Positions 25,600 through 36,757 of a stretch of DNA of 64,000 bases are shown here, one piece after another. Each line of letters starts with the position of its first letter. Position 1 is the first letter of the stretch. The stretch covers positions 8,162,815 through 8,226,814 of the forward strand of contig JAGGNK010007448.1 in NCBI GenBank assembly GCA_017590115.1. Reading direction: 5' to 3'. Source of the stretch: Montifringilla adamsi. Lineage: Eukaryota > Chordata > Aves > Passeriformes > Passeridae. The notes under the pieces were generated by a model. That model saw only the letters and a list, made by a program, of their open reading frames with translations. It did no database searches and was not told where the DNA came from. The translations under genes and the position numbers were made by a program.

Positions 25600-25965
25600 C
25601 TGAAATCCCTATTTATGGCACTCTGTTTACACTAGAAACCTTAAAAGTGCTAAATGCTTCCAAGGTTTCAGCTCAGATTTGATCCCCAGGCGACCCGTGG
25701 TGTAGAGTTAAATAAGGCTGGTTTATGTATGCTGCACCCTAAATCTAAAGGTCAAGGGTTTGGTGGCCATAAATATTCAAACCTCACAGGCTGGGTCTTT
25801 TCAACCTCCTTTTAAATATTTATGACAGTGCTTCCATGGCTGCAGGAGAATGTTATAATAGTATTAAGAGGGAGAAAAAAAAAAAAAACCCTTCTCCATC
25901 TAAAAGCTCAGCATGAGCCATTTTCATATATTATGCATCGCTAAGTGCTGTTTATGGCCGGTTTT
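25600..25965. promoter_or_regulatory. Candidate conserved noncoding element (strongest looking)
   Basis: About 360 bp, repeat-free apart from one A-run. It contains CCTATTTATGGCA (MEF2-like), GTCAAGGGTTTGG, CCATAAATATTCAAACC, TTTTAAATATTTATGAC and ATATTATGCATCGC (POU-like). Two hairpin-like AAATATTTA motifs lie 50 bp apart. An intergenic enhancer is the likeliest role, but this is inference. Confidence 0.33.
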
Positions 25966-26829
25966 GGCACCGGATCCCGGCAGAGTTCATGAATCTGGGG
26001 CTGGGCAGGGCTCAGGGTGTTGGCATCAGCCTGGGGTGGGCACAGCAGGGCCCCTCTTGTCCTGCCACAGACCCACAAAAAATCTTCCCTAAACTTTTCC
26101 CCCGAGCTCTGGAGATCGGTGGAGTGAAGATGCCAGCGTGGCTGGTCCCTAACCAAGGACCAAGCTGCACTTTGTGCCAGCTGGGGGGTGGCTGCTGCCT
26201 CTTCTCCCGGGATTTTTGGCTGTGAAGCCTCGGGGGAGTGCAGAGCCCCGTCAGCATCAGCTGCAGGAATTGTGCTGTTCCAGCCCAGCTGTGCCCTGTT
26301 GGCTCCTGGCACAGCTCTGCTGATTCCCTGGAATGGGGGCAGAGCTGGGGTTCAGTCACAGATCCCAGGTTTGGGATTTTCTGGGAGCAGCAGCAGCGCT
26401 GGTGACTGTGGGATGAGCTGGGAAGCAGAGGATGAGCCAGCAGGGAGGTCAGCAAAGCTGAAATCCCCTCTAGACTTTAATCAGCTCCTAATTACAGCTG
26501 AGATGGGCTTTTGTCCTTGGGTAGAGCAGGATTCAGCCTGGCTGATTTTTGGTGCTTCCTACCCTTATCTCGTTCATTTCCAGGAGTGTTTTAGGGGAAA
26601 GTGCTGGGTCAGCTCAGTTTCCCCAGACTCATGAACTTGGATTGTAAATTAATCTCCCATGTGGAGTCATTTGGGGAGGGAAGTAAACTCGATTTTCGCC
26701 CATTCCATTGAAACAGACCCTGGAGCTCTGAAAAAAAAAAACAAACTAGGAGGATGATTGTCAAGCAAATGGACACCCAGCATCCACGGGCATGCATCCA
26801 GAGTGGGATGTCACAGGCTTCATTTCCTT

Positions 26830-27050
26830 AGGAAATCAGGTTTCAAATTGAGGCTAATCAGAGTTAAAAAACACTGCAGCTCCCCCAGCCCAAACGGTGC
26901 TTGATGTACTCAGTATATTACATCCTCAACAGCAAAGCAGCATCTGCTCCATAAAATGAAATGTGTGTGTCACCATATGCAGGCAGCATAATGTGGGCTC
27001 AAATTAAATAAAAACATTTCGGGGTATATGGTCCAATATGCAATCTGGGC
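26830..27050. promoter_or_regulatory. Candidate conserved noncoding element
   Basis: Complex AT-rich DNA with GGCTAATCAGAG, CAGTATATTACATCC, CACCATATGCAGGCAGC, AAATTAAATAAAAAC and GGTCCAATATGCAATC. No repeat or coding signal seen. Confidence 0.28.
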
Positions 27051-28215
27051 CCTGGGAAAGGCTGAGATTGACTCCAAAGTTCTCAGCAGGTGGCTGAAAA
27101 GCTGAACCCAAACCAGGGAAAACTTGGGGTTTTATCAACAGAAGCTGCTCTCTGCACTTTCCTCCCTTTGAGCCAGCAGCACTTCTGGAAATTCAGGAAT
27201 TATTGGTCATATTCTTAATTTTTTAAAATTTTTTCTTTTCTTTTTCATCTGTGGCTTTTTGCACCTTTCCACTATTTGGAAAATCTCCGAGGTGGCAGAA
27301 CCTTGAGTGGCAGCAAATCCTGCTTTCCACCCAAGAGCTGCCCTCCAGAAACGCCATGGAAACCCAGCACTCAGCCTCTTACCTGTGTGCCACAAATCAA
27401 GAGGTAAACTCCGCTAAACCACTTGAGCCTCACCTTTCCCACCTCTTTTTCCCAATGAAATCTCTCCCAAGCAAGGAAAGAGATGCTAGTTTAGAAGAGG
27501 TCAGGCAGAGCTTCACTGCCAAACTTCCCTGGGTGCCTCGGGCTCTCTGATCCTCCTTGACCCCATTTGTTGATACAAAAATGTGTGGATTCCCTCCAGA
27601 TGCCCCAAAACCCCGGGAATTCACTGAGTTTGTCATGGTGATGATGATCCTCGTGTGCTTTCAGGGCTGCTGGGAAGCTGCAAAAACCCTTTAAAAGCCG
27701 CTAATGTGGAATTAATTTCCTTTCCGAGGTGCAAAAAAACAACTTGAAAGTGCCAGGCAGGGAGGGGATGTTTGCAGAGGAGCTGCCTCAGACAGTTCAG
27801 GTATGCCTGGTGTGGGGTTTTATCTCCTTTGCTCAGCTCCTTGAATTATTTGGATAATGAAAAGCCCAGGAAAAGCGGCGTTCTGCTCTTCAGAAGCAGC
27901 AAAAGCAAAATTTCCAGCTGTGAGGCTCGGACTGAAGCATTTGATGAGGGGGGAAAGCACAAGTGGAGCAGAAAGCAAAGGAAAAGCCAGCGGTGCAGTG
28001 GGGCTGGTGTGAAACCAGCTGGGAATTCGGGATGCACCCGGGAGGAGCTGGGAGGTCACTGGGACAAAAGGAAGGATCTGTTCGAGGTAAAGGACAGGGA
28101 CAGGAGTGTGACAATTCTGTCCCTGCACTGGTGCTGGAAGCAGGGGTGGCTGAGGCTTCCTGTGGCAAAGGGAAAGGATTTGGCAGCTCCCAGCAATCCT
28201 TGGCTGCAGTGCCAC

Positions 28216-28912
28216 GGCTGGGTGTCACCAGGGCTGGGTGTCACCAAATTTGGGTGTCACCATGGCTGGACATCACCATGGCTGGATGTCACCAGGGCTG
28301 GGTGTCACCAGGGCTGGGTGTCACTAAATCTGGATGTCACCAGGGCTGGGTGTCACCAAGGCTGGCTGTCACCAGGGCTGGGTGTCACTAAATCTGGATG
28401 TCACCAGGGCTGGGTGTCACCAAGGCTGGCTGTCACCAGGGCTGGGTGTCACCAGGGCTGGGTGTCACCAAATTTGGGTGTCACCATGGCTGGACATCAC
28501 CATGGCTGGATGTCACCAGGGCTAGGTGTCACCAAATCTGGGTGCCACCAAATTTGGATGTCACCAAGGCTGGATGTGACCAAGACTGGATGCCACTATG
28601 GCTTGGTGTCACCATGTCTGGGTGCCACCAAGACTGGCTGCCACCAAATCTGGGTGTCACCATGGCTGGGTGTCACTAAATCTGGATGTCACCAGGGCTA
28701 GGTGTCACCAAATCTGGGTGCCACCAAGCCTGGGTGTCAGCAAATCTGGATGCCACCATGGCCTGTGTATCACCAAAGCTGGGTGTCACTATGGCTGGAT
28801 GCCACCAAGGTTGGGTGTCACCAAAGATGAATGTCACCAAATCTGGGTGTCACCAAGGCTTGTGTGTCACCAAGGCTGGGTGTCACCAAATCTGTGTGTC
28901 ACCAAGGCTGTC
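28216..28912 (+). repeat. 16-bp minisatellite (GCTGGGTGTCACCAGG), about 43 copies
   Basis: A 16-bp period with variants ending in CACCAAAT, CACCATG or CACCAGG. Variant units recur in the same order (for example the block at 28346-28410 repeats at 28394-28458), showing past unequal exchange. It yields repetitive open frames in all + frames that I do not call as coding. Confidence 0.92.
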
Positions 28913-29159
28913 ACACACCACCCATCCCCCTCACCAGCCGTGTTTCAGTGCAGCAAACTGAAAGGGCTCCTAACAAAGCTCAGCCTGGCTGGGGTTTGGT
29001 TTTTGTCCCTCCCTCAGCTCTGGTTTCTGCAGGTCCCCTCCTGCCCCTCCCACTCCCCTGCTGTTCCTTTTACCATTCCTTGTGCTCGCCCTGGTGGTGC
29101 AGGAGTGATGGGCAGGAGAAAGCTCTGCAGTGCCTCAGGTTCCCAGCACAGGGGAAGGG

Positions 29160-29562
29160 GCTGCCTGCTGTCCCTGCCATCCCCTGCTGTCCCCTGCCCT
29201 TCCCTGCTGTCCCCTGCCCTTTCCTGCTGTCCCCTGCCTTTCCCTGCCATCCCCTGCTCTCCCCTGCTGTCCCTGCCATCTTCTGATGTCCCCTGCCATT
29301 CCCTCAAGTCCCCTACCCTTCCCTGATGTCCTCTACCCTTCCCTGCTATCCCCTGCTGTCCCTGACATCCCCTGCCCTCCCCTTCTGCCCTTTCCTTCTG
29401 TCCCCTGCCCTTCCCTGCCATTTCCTGCTGTCCCCTGCCATTGCCTCATGTTCCCTGCCATTCTCTGCCATCCCCTGCTGTCCCTGCCATCCCTTGATGT
29501 CCCCTGCCTTTCTCTGATGTCCCCTGCCCTTCCCTGCCATCCCCTGTTGTCACTGCTGTCCA
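29160..29562 (+). repeat. C/T-rich minisatellite (CCCTGCTGTCC / CCCTGCCATTCC)
   Basis: About 10-11 bp degenerate units, with TGCTGTCCCC and TGCCATCCCC alternating over 400 bp. Strongly pyrimidine-biased on the + strand. Open frames within it are low-complexity. Confidence 0.85.
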
Positions 29563-30029
29563 TTTCTGTGTCCTGGCAGATGCTGCAGAGGACAGCAGGC
29601 TCTGGAGAGCCAAGTCCTGGCCTCCAGCTCATCCCATCCATCAAGAAGAGGAGGCAGATGTGGTTTTGTCTCCTCTCCTCCGTCTCACAGCCAGAGTTCC
29701 ACGGGAGGAACCTCTGTTCTCCTTTCTGGAGGAGCAGGGATGCAGCTCTGGGCAAGGCTCTTGGCTCTGCTGGAGCTGCTGCAGAGGGCACCGTGCCTTC
29801 AGCTGAGTGATTCCACAGCCTGATTCTCCCCCCCTGAGGGGAAAAAAAAAACCAGGTCCTATTTCTACTGCAAACTGTGGACTCTTGCTTTGCTGGGATT
29901 TTTTTTTTCTGCACCTGGAGCCTCCTGAGCTGCACCAGCCCCGTGCTGCCCTGTGGCCAGGGGGGATGAGGAGCTGCTCAGGTAGGTTTGGAAGGCACTT
30001 TAAACAGTGAAATACCCACAGAGCCACGT

Positions 30030-30170
30030 GGGACTCTCCTCCTCCTCCTTCCTCTGAATTTGGGGATTTTTTTTTTTTTTTTTTTGCCCTGCTGTGATCT
30101 TGGGACTCTCCTCCTCCTCCTTCCTCTGAATTTGGGGATTTTTTTTTTTTTTTTGCCCTGCTGTGATCCC
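30030..30170 (+). repeat. 72-bp tandem duplication with T-runs
   Basis: Two copies (30030 and 30102) of GGGACTCTCCTCCTCCTCC, TCTGAATTTGGGGA, a run of 17-22 T and GCCCTGCTGTGATC. Confidence 0.9.
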
Positions 30171-31162
30171 TGCCAGGGGAAGGTGGTGATCAAACACCTC
30201 CTGAGGTGCCAGGGGAGGAGGTGTTCAAACCCTGGCGCTCCACTGATGCTTCTGGCCTCGTTGTGCTGCTCTCCACAAAGTCAAGAGGAGTTTGATGCTT
30301 TTTTTTAAAAAAGTCCTCAGCTTTTATGGGCTCTAAAGCACCGAGCTTAAAGGCAGGTGCTGAAGGAAGTATCTCAGAAGGGATCTCTGGGACAGTCAGA
30401 CATCCCAGCTGCTCCCTGGGCTGCCTTTTCCAAGCTGACTTGAAAGGGATGGGATGATTCCCTGGCTGGAGCTGCTAAAACCCTCCTAGGAGGACTGGCA
30501 CAACTTTCCCTTAAATATTTGCTGATGCAAACACACAGAAAGCTTTTTTCCAGTTTGCTCTCAGCTTTTTGTCCCCATGGAGGCTCAGTCACAAATTTCC
30601 TGGTTCCTGCTGAATTCTGTGATCCCAGAACTTGGAAAGCATCAGCTCATCCCTGCACTGATCCCATGTCCTGCTCCACTTCCAAGAGCTCCAGCTAAAG
30701 GAACCTGGAGCAATCAGGGGGCAATCCTCTGCTGGGGGCTCTGCTAACTGTGGAATTTCTGTTGTGTAATTAAACAATCACCAAGAGATCATCTCTGGAG
30801 CAGGGGGGTGACGCTTTTCACTCGCAGTGCCACGCATTAAAATATTCCATAATATTTACGGGGTGCTGGAAGGAACTGGGGATTGGGAAGCATTCAGGGG
30901 GGTGAGAGAGACAGAAACGAGGGGCAGAACCTGCCAGGGAGGGGTGGGCACCGCCCGCAGCCCCCGGGGCACCGGCAGGTGAGGCTGCCCTGTGACAAAA
31001 GGATGCTCACATCCTCCCGCAATTCCTTGGGAGCTGAGCCGGGCAGAGGATGGAGCTGGGAGCCTCCCCAGGGCGGGTTTGGGGTTTGGGGTTGGTGTTT
31101 TGGGGGGATCGGATCCCCTCATGGTCAGAGGGATGCCCGGAGATGGGGGGCGCACAGGGAGG

Positions 31163-31765
31163 GGGTTCAGGGTGGGATTAAGGATGGGAATTAAGGATGG
31201 GGTTCAGGATGGGAATTAAGGATGGGGTTAAAGATGGGGTTCAGGATGGGAATTAAGGATGGGAATTAAAGATGTGGTTAAGGATGGGGTTCAGGATGGG
31301 AATTAAGGATGGGGTTAAAGATGGGGTTCAGGATGGGAATTAAGGATGGGAATTAAAGATGTGGTTAAGGATGGGGTTAAAGACGGGAATTAAGGACGGA
31401 ATTAAGGATGGGGTTCAGGATGGGAATCAAGGATGGGAATTAAGGATGGGGTTAAGGATGGGAATTAAGATGGGAATTAAAGATGTGGTTAAGGATGGGG
31501 TTAAAGATGGGAATTAAGGACGGAATTAAGGATGGGGTTCAGGATGGGAATCAAGGATGGGAATTAAGGATGCAGTTAAGGATGGGAATTAAGGATGGGG
31601 TTAAGAATGGGAATTAAGGATGGGGTTCAGGGTGGGAATTAGGGATGGGGTTCAGGATGGGAATTAAGGATAGGATTCTGGATGGGAATTAGGGATGGGG
31701 TTCAGGATGGGAATTAAGGATGCAGTTAAGGATGGGAATTAAGGATAGGGTTAAGGATGGTTTTA
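31163..31765 (+). repeat. 12-13 bp minisatellite (AAGGATGGGAATT) upstream of exon A
   Basis: Some 48 units of AAGGATGGGAATT, AAGGATGGGGTT and CAGGATGGGAATT in mixed order over 600 bp. It ends about 700 bp before the exon A start codon, within the 5' flank. Confidence 0.9.
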
Positions 31766-31789
31766 ACCCCTTGCTCCCCGCGGGGTCCC

Positions 31790-31933
31790 CGCAGCCTCAG
31801 CCGCGCTCCCGCGCCTGCTTTTCCCCCTCTCCCTTCGCCGTGTTTAGTTAAATTTCCCCCGCCTTACTTGATGTCACATCCTGTTCCACAGCCATCCCCT
31901 GCTAGTAGCCAGCCCTACCAATTCCTTTCTTTT

Positions 31934-31979
<46 letters not shown>

Positions 31980-32458
31980 CCTGTCCTCTCCCCATCACCC
32001 CCCTTTTCCAGGCAAACTTTTGGCAATAGCAGAGATAATCACTGCGTGCTCCGCTGAATTTCTCTTCGCAAATGTCTTTGGAGCAGGGGAGCCATTGAAA
32101 AAAAAAAAAAAAATTAAATAAATTACCAGACAGCCAGCACCGAGAGCAGAGGAGAGAAACTGGGATCCCGATAAATATGCAAAGTGAAGGCTCTGCTGAG
32201 CAGATTTCTGGCATCGCTTCCCGAGGGTGCTGAGAGCCACCCGCAAAATCAGGCTGGTTTTTTATTATTATTATTTTTGCCGTTTATTTTTTTTTAATAG
32301 CGTTTTGTTGTCTTTTTTTTTTTTTTTTTTTTTTTAAATATAAATTAAAATATTAATAAGAATAAAGGAGTGAGGAGGCAGCGAGGCTCGGGGACGGCGC
32401 AGGGGAGGCTCGCCCGGAGGTGATCTGTATGCGAGCTGCCTAGAACGGGCTGCGAGAG
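31790..32458 (+). promoter_or_regulatory. OLFM1: Putative promoter and leader of the exon A transcript
   Basis: The 670 bp before exon A contain low-CpG, repeat-free patches (about 32009-32095 and 32128-32250) separated by long poly-T and poly-A runs. An ATATGCAAAG octamer-like element lies near 32177. An AT-rich stretch with TAAATATAAATT lies about 115 bp upstream of the ATG, followed by GC-rich leader sequence. A TATA-type start near 32370 would be plausible, but nothing here proves it. Confidence 0.45.
31936..31974 (+). repeat. Poly(T) run of about 39
   Basis: Homopolymer in the exon A upstream region. Similar runs lie at 32099-32113 (A), 32311-32335 (T), 33220-33242 (T), 33338-33370 (A), 38565-38621 (A with G interruptions) and 39601-39650 (T). 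Such runs are prone to length error in assemblies. Confidence 0.95.
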
Positions 32459-32524
32459 ATGCAACCGGCAAGCAAGCTGCTGACCCTCTTCTTCCTCATC
32501 CTGATGGGCACAGAACTCACCCAA
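32459..32524 (+). CDS. OLFM1: OLFM1 exon A: alternative first coding exon (A-isoform signal peptide)
   Basis: Encodes the 22-residue A part of the AMZ and AMY pancortins. It starts MQPASKLLTLFFLILMG, a basic residue followed by a strongly hydrophobic core as in a secretory signal peptide, and ends GTELTQ. The exon closes after a complete codon (CAA) at a GTAGGT donor, phase 0, which fits the phase-0 M1 acceptor at 45745. The start is the ATG at 32459 (G at -3). An upstream in-frame ATG at 32429 hits TAG after four codons, so the roughly ten-residue N-terminal extension known in a human isoform is not available here. Reading past the donor gives an open frame to 32914 that is intronic. Without exon B, the A isoforms lack the N33 glycosylation site. 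Confidence 0.93.
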
Positions 32525-33337
32525 GTAGGTCCTGCTCTTCCTTTCCCCGCTCCCCATCCTCCTCCTCCTCCTCTCCCTCTCTCCCCAACGCCATTTTCTG
32601 CTAAACCTCGAGAGCAGCGGAGGAACCTGCCGGGAGATGCTGCACCTGCCCTTCCCCGGGCATCACCTGTGCCCTGCCCGCCGCACCTGGGCACGGCCCG
32701 CGCTGCCCGGGGGGTGGGCTCGGGCTCTGGGACCCCCGAGCTGGGCACAGCCCCACCGCGGGGTGCTGGGGTCACCTCCCCTGGTGGCACCTGGGGGGCT
32801 GCGGGACCCCCGGGCGGGGCTGGGAGCTGCTGGCCCCGGTGGCCCCAAGGACCAGGTGGGAGTGCTGTCCCTCCTTGTCACCCCCTGCCCCGCCGGGTCC
32901 CCGTGTGGGGGTAGCGGTGCTGGTTTTAGGTGACATTTAAATGTCCCTTGGTGCTGGCAGCTGTGACAGCCGGGTGGGAGATGGGGGCAGTTTATTTCTC
33001 CCCCTCTCTCCACTCCACCTGCTGGGGTTTTTTGGGGGTTTTTTTGTTGGATTTTCATGCTTTTCTTTGCTGTCCCAGCCCCTGGGCTGAGTGAGTCGTG
33101 GGGTTGTGGGGGGAGGAAAGGAAGCACCCAAAATCCATCTCTTGTAAGTGGGATTAAAACTCCATTTGACTTCTTGAGGCTGGCTGGGGAGAGGCAGGCA
33201 GGGCGGTTGTCTTTTGGGTTGTTTTTTTTTTTTTTTTTTTTTCCCCACCAGTCTCTGAGGAGAGGAAGAAAAAAAGTAATTGCAAGAGGATGCTCTAGAT
33301 TGTGGGGTTAATTGTGGTGCTGCCTGGAAGCACAAAG

Positions 33338-33372
<35 letters not shown>

Positions 33373-35744
33373 AAAGAAAAAGCAGCTATAAATAGGAGAG
33401 GAATGGAGGCTTCTTAGTGTAGGAGCAATTAGCAGCTGGGCTCTCATCCTGGCTGCTTTATGGAGATGATTTTTCCCTTTCTCCCAGTGACAAAGCTGTC
33501 CCTGTCACTGCCCTGCTGCTGAAGTTTGAGCCGCTGAAGCCTTTTGGCTTTGCACCCTCCGAGGATTCCTGCTGCCCCCAGCAAGGAGAGCCCAGAGCTG
33601 CCTCAATCCTGGAGAAAGGCTGAGCAGCCCGGAATGCAGGCAGGGAAGGGGGGGAAGCTGAGGAATCCAGGGGCTGTGGGGATGAGGAGGGGTGGGGAGG
33701 AAGCAGAAGCCCATTGTGTGTGAGGATGCTGAGGCCGTGCGCATGCGCCGCGCTGGACAAAGAGCCAGGACCACCAGCACGGCAGCTCCTGGCCACCAGG
33801 GCATGGCTAGTGGTGGCCACGGTGCCAGGGGGGGTGGCAGGGATGTCACCTGCCTCAGTGCCCCTCCAGATTCCCCAGGGGTCACAGCACAGCCTGGGCA
33901 CCTGGGCGCTGTCAGCCCCTGGCCGGCCTTGGCAGCATCGTGCTGCTCTGGGGGTTTTTTCTGAGGGAAAAACAAGGAAAAACAAGGGGGAAACAAGGGG
34001 AAAATCAAGGTTTGTGCCCTGCCTGGCTGCTCTCTCCTCTCCTTGCTTCCTCTGTGGCTGCAGCACCTCAACTTTGGCAGCAACTTTAATCCGGGGTGGG
34101 CACGGGGAGCCCGACCCGCGCCGGCTCCTGGGCACAGAGCCCTGCCCTGCTGCTGGCAGGAGGTTTGAGCCCTTGCTAAAGCCTGGCTTAGCTGAGCCGC
34201 CCTGCCGGGGCTGCTTTCAGCTCTGCAGTGCCCACCTGGGCAGGTGGCCGTGCCCTGGTGCCTGCTGGCTGGGCTGGCACTGCAGAGCCCTCGTTTCCCG
34301 TGGCACAGCTGGCAGGATGCGATCCTCAAATCTCCAGCCCGGGCACCGCCCAGCCCCGTGCCTTCATTCCGTGCCAGGCTGGCATCTCCGTGGCATGGGG
34401 AGCCTGTGCTGTGCCCCACAGAGAGCCCGGGCAGGAATGGGGGAGGCACAGAGCTTGCTGATCTCGGCAGCTTTCCCTGCTGATGCAGAAGGTGCTGCTG
34501 TCCCCTCCTGTCCCTCGCTGCAGTGACAGGCCAGCTCACAAGGAAGCTGGGCACAGAGCTGGCTCCCAAACGGGGCTGGAAGGGCCAGCCTGCCCTGGCT
34601 CTGGGGTGCTGGGGGAACCCTGCTGGAGGGAAGGGGGTTGTCTGCAAGGTGGGGGGGGGCTGCAGCACCCTGGGGTGTCCCCCCAGGTGGGAGGGGGGAT
34701 GCTGGGGGCACAGGGGTGATGCACAGGCTGGGGCTGCACCCCTGCTTTGCTGGGGGCTCGGAGACCTGGCTGAGGTGGGGTGGGGTTACCTGGGTGAGAC
34801 AAGGGGGGAGGTGCCCCTAAACCCCCCCAGTTCTTTGTCCTGTGCCTCCATCCCCCCTTCCTTGGCAGGGCTGAGGGGAGCCCACAGCGAGTCCTGCACG
34901 AGGCTCTGGCATTTCCTCTCTCCGAGCTGCTTTGTGCCTTGCCTGGCCTCTCTCCACGGGTCACAGTCCAGCCCTGGAGTGCCCCATTTTGGTGGGGTGC
35001 AGGGTTTGGGGTGCTGGCATGGGGGGCAGAGATGCTCTGGGCACCCTGGGCTGCAGCCCCTGGCTCTGGCCGGGCACTCAGCCCTCCTGGGCAAAGTCTG
35101 GGGCTGCCTGTCCTTGTCCTCCTTTGGGGACACCCAGGGGACCTCTCCTGGTGTCCATGGAGAACAGAGCCAACTTCTGCTCTCAAGGATCTGTCGTGTG
35201 CTGCCAGGAGGGCAGAGCTTGGGGCGGCTGTGGGACAGCCAGGGCAGGCAGCTCAGGGGGGCTGGGGTGCCAGCTGCTGGCTGTCTGTCTGTCTGACCTG
35301 TCCCTCCGTCCTTTTGCTGGGATATTGCAGTGAAAACCTCCTGGTATTCCTCAGAGTTTCCTCAGGAGCAGCGCTGTGCTCCCACACCCACAGCCCCAGT
35401 AATTCTGGGAGCAGCACCTTCCTGGCATGAAACATCAGGGCTTCTGCAAGAGGAAAAAAAAAAATATTAATTATCTTCATTTACCCATTGATTGTCCCTA
35501 AAAGAACCTCAAGCTCCTGTCAGGGCTGTTTGCAGGGGAAGGGAGAGCCCTGCCAGGGCTCAGCAGTGCCCATCCCACCTCCCTTCTGCCCGTGCAGAAC
35601 TTCCCAGTGCCCACTTTGGTGCCCAAACTTCCTCCCCTTGCCAGGGAGACACGTGGAGAGGGGCAGGATTAAGCTGCAAATCTGCAGCCTGGAACGGAGG
35701 CAGCTGCCTCATAAACCAATTTGTGCCTGGTCTGGCTAACTTCA

Positions 35745-35890
35745 GCTGGAACCAATAAAAAAAAAGAGAGGTAATTTCCAGCCCTGGCTCGTATTTATTG
35801 CTGGAGTTATCAGTCCTTGTAATCAGTATTAGCACCATACGTAATACAAAGCTAATTACTATCAGAGGGAATTAAACAGAGAGCTGGGGA
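35745..35890. promoter_or_regulatory. Candidate intronic conserved element (A-B interval)
   Basis: AT-rich stretch with CGTATTTATTGCTGG, TTGTAATCAGTATTAGC and AAGCTAATTACTATC (homeodomain cores), standing out from GC-rich intron sequence on both sides. Confidence 0.3.
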
Positions 35891-36216
35891 AAGCTCCTTC
35901 TGCAGCTGGGAGGGGAAAGTGTCACCTCTGCTGGGCTCTGGTGGAGCTCCCCACCAAAGGGGATGAGGCTGGCACACCCCAGGAGTGCCCATCTGGGATT
36001 TGGGAATTTTTGGGATACCTCAGGCAGGCAGGGCAAGGTGGACTTGGAGCAGCAGAGACACAGATGTGCCTTGCTGCCAGCACACCCCAAATGTGGGGGG
36101 AGAGCAGCTGGAGGTGCTGATTTTCCTGCTTTTGTGGGCTGTAGCTGTTGGTTGCTCCTGCTCTCCTGGGGATGAGCCCTGCTCCCAGCCTCCAGACTGG
36201 CTTTAGCTGCAGTCCT

Positions 36217-36757
36217 GACCCTTTTTTTCTGCTCAGGGATCCTTTTTCCCTGCTCAGAACCCTTATATCCTGCTCAGGGACCCTTTTCCTATGCTCAGGG
36301 ACCCTTTTTTCCTGCTCAGGGACCCTTTTTCCCTGCTCAGGACCCTTTTCCTGTGCTCAGGACCCCCTTTTTCCCATCTCTGGGACCCTTTTCCTGTGCT
36401 CAGTACCCCCTTTTTCCCATCTCTGGGACCCCTTTTCCCTGCTCAGAATCCTTTTTTCCCTGCTCAGGGACCCCTTTTTTCTCCTCATGACCCCCTTTTT
36501 CCCTGCTCAGGTTGCTTTTTCCCTGCTCAGCACCCCCTTTTTCCCTGCTCAGGGACCCCTTTTTTCTGCTCAGGACCCTTTTTCCCTTCTCAGGGACCTT
36601 TTTCCCCTGCTCAGGCCCTTTTTTCCCATGCTCAGGACCCCCTTTTTCCTTTCTCAGGGATCCTTTTTCCCTGCTCAGGACTCTTTTTTCTCCTCAGAAC
36701 CCTTTTTCCCTGCTCAGCAACCCCTTTTTTTCTGCTCAGGATCCTTTTTCCCTGTTC
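36217..36757 (+). repeat. Minisatellite of about 20 bp (CCCTTTTTCCCTGCTCAGGGA) in intron A
   Basis: Roughly 27 degenerate copies of a unit containing a T-run, CCCTGCTCAGG and ACCC. Each unit resembles a pyrimidine tract followed by CAG, that is, a 3' splice-site-like element, over 540 bp. Confidence 0.88.

Larger units (their letters stand above)
12258..28215. other. Intergenic 5' flank, part 2
   Basis: No gene recognised. It contains the CR1 pieces, the 367-bp duplication, the trinucleotide repeat and the AT-rich candidate elements given separately. The remainder (for example 13.9-15.4, 17.3-18.1, 18.5-20.8, 22.4-25.5 and 27.1-28.2 kb) is unique sequence without splice-bounded conserved peptides that I can see. 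Unannotated noncoding RNAs remain possible. Confidence 0.65.

Noticed and set aside
27772..28701. 309-codon open frame with Gly/Cys/His/Trp repeats
   Set aside because: It is produced by the 16-bp minisatellite at 28216. The cysteine/histidine spacing is periodic noise and not a zinc finger.
28216..28912. CRISPR-like regular repeats
   Set aside because: The 16-bp units are directly adjacent without unique spacers, in vertebrate DNA. This is a minisatellite.
32459..32914. Exon A extended as a 151-residue protein
   Set aside because: Beyond codon 22 the sequence passes a good GTAGGT donor into Pro-rich intron. The spliced form matches the known A part.
33505..34668. 387-codon minus-strand open frame in intron A
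   Set aside because: Pro/Ala/Ser/Gly-rich with no recognisable motif. GC-rich intron DNA gives such frames by chance.
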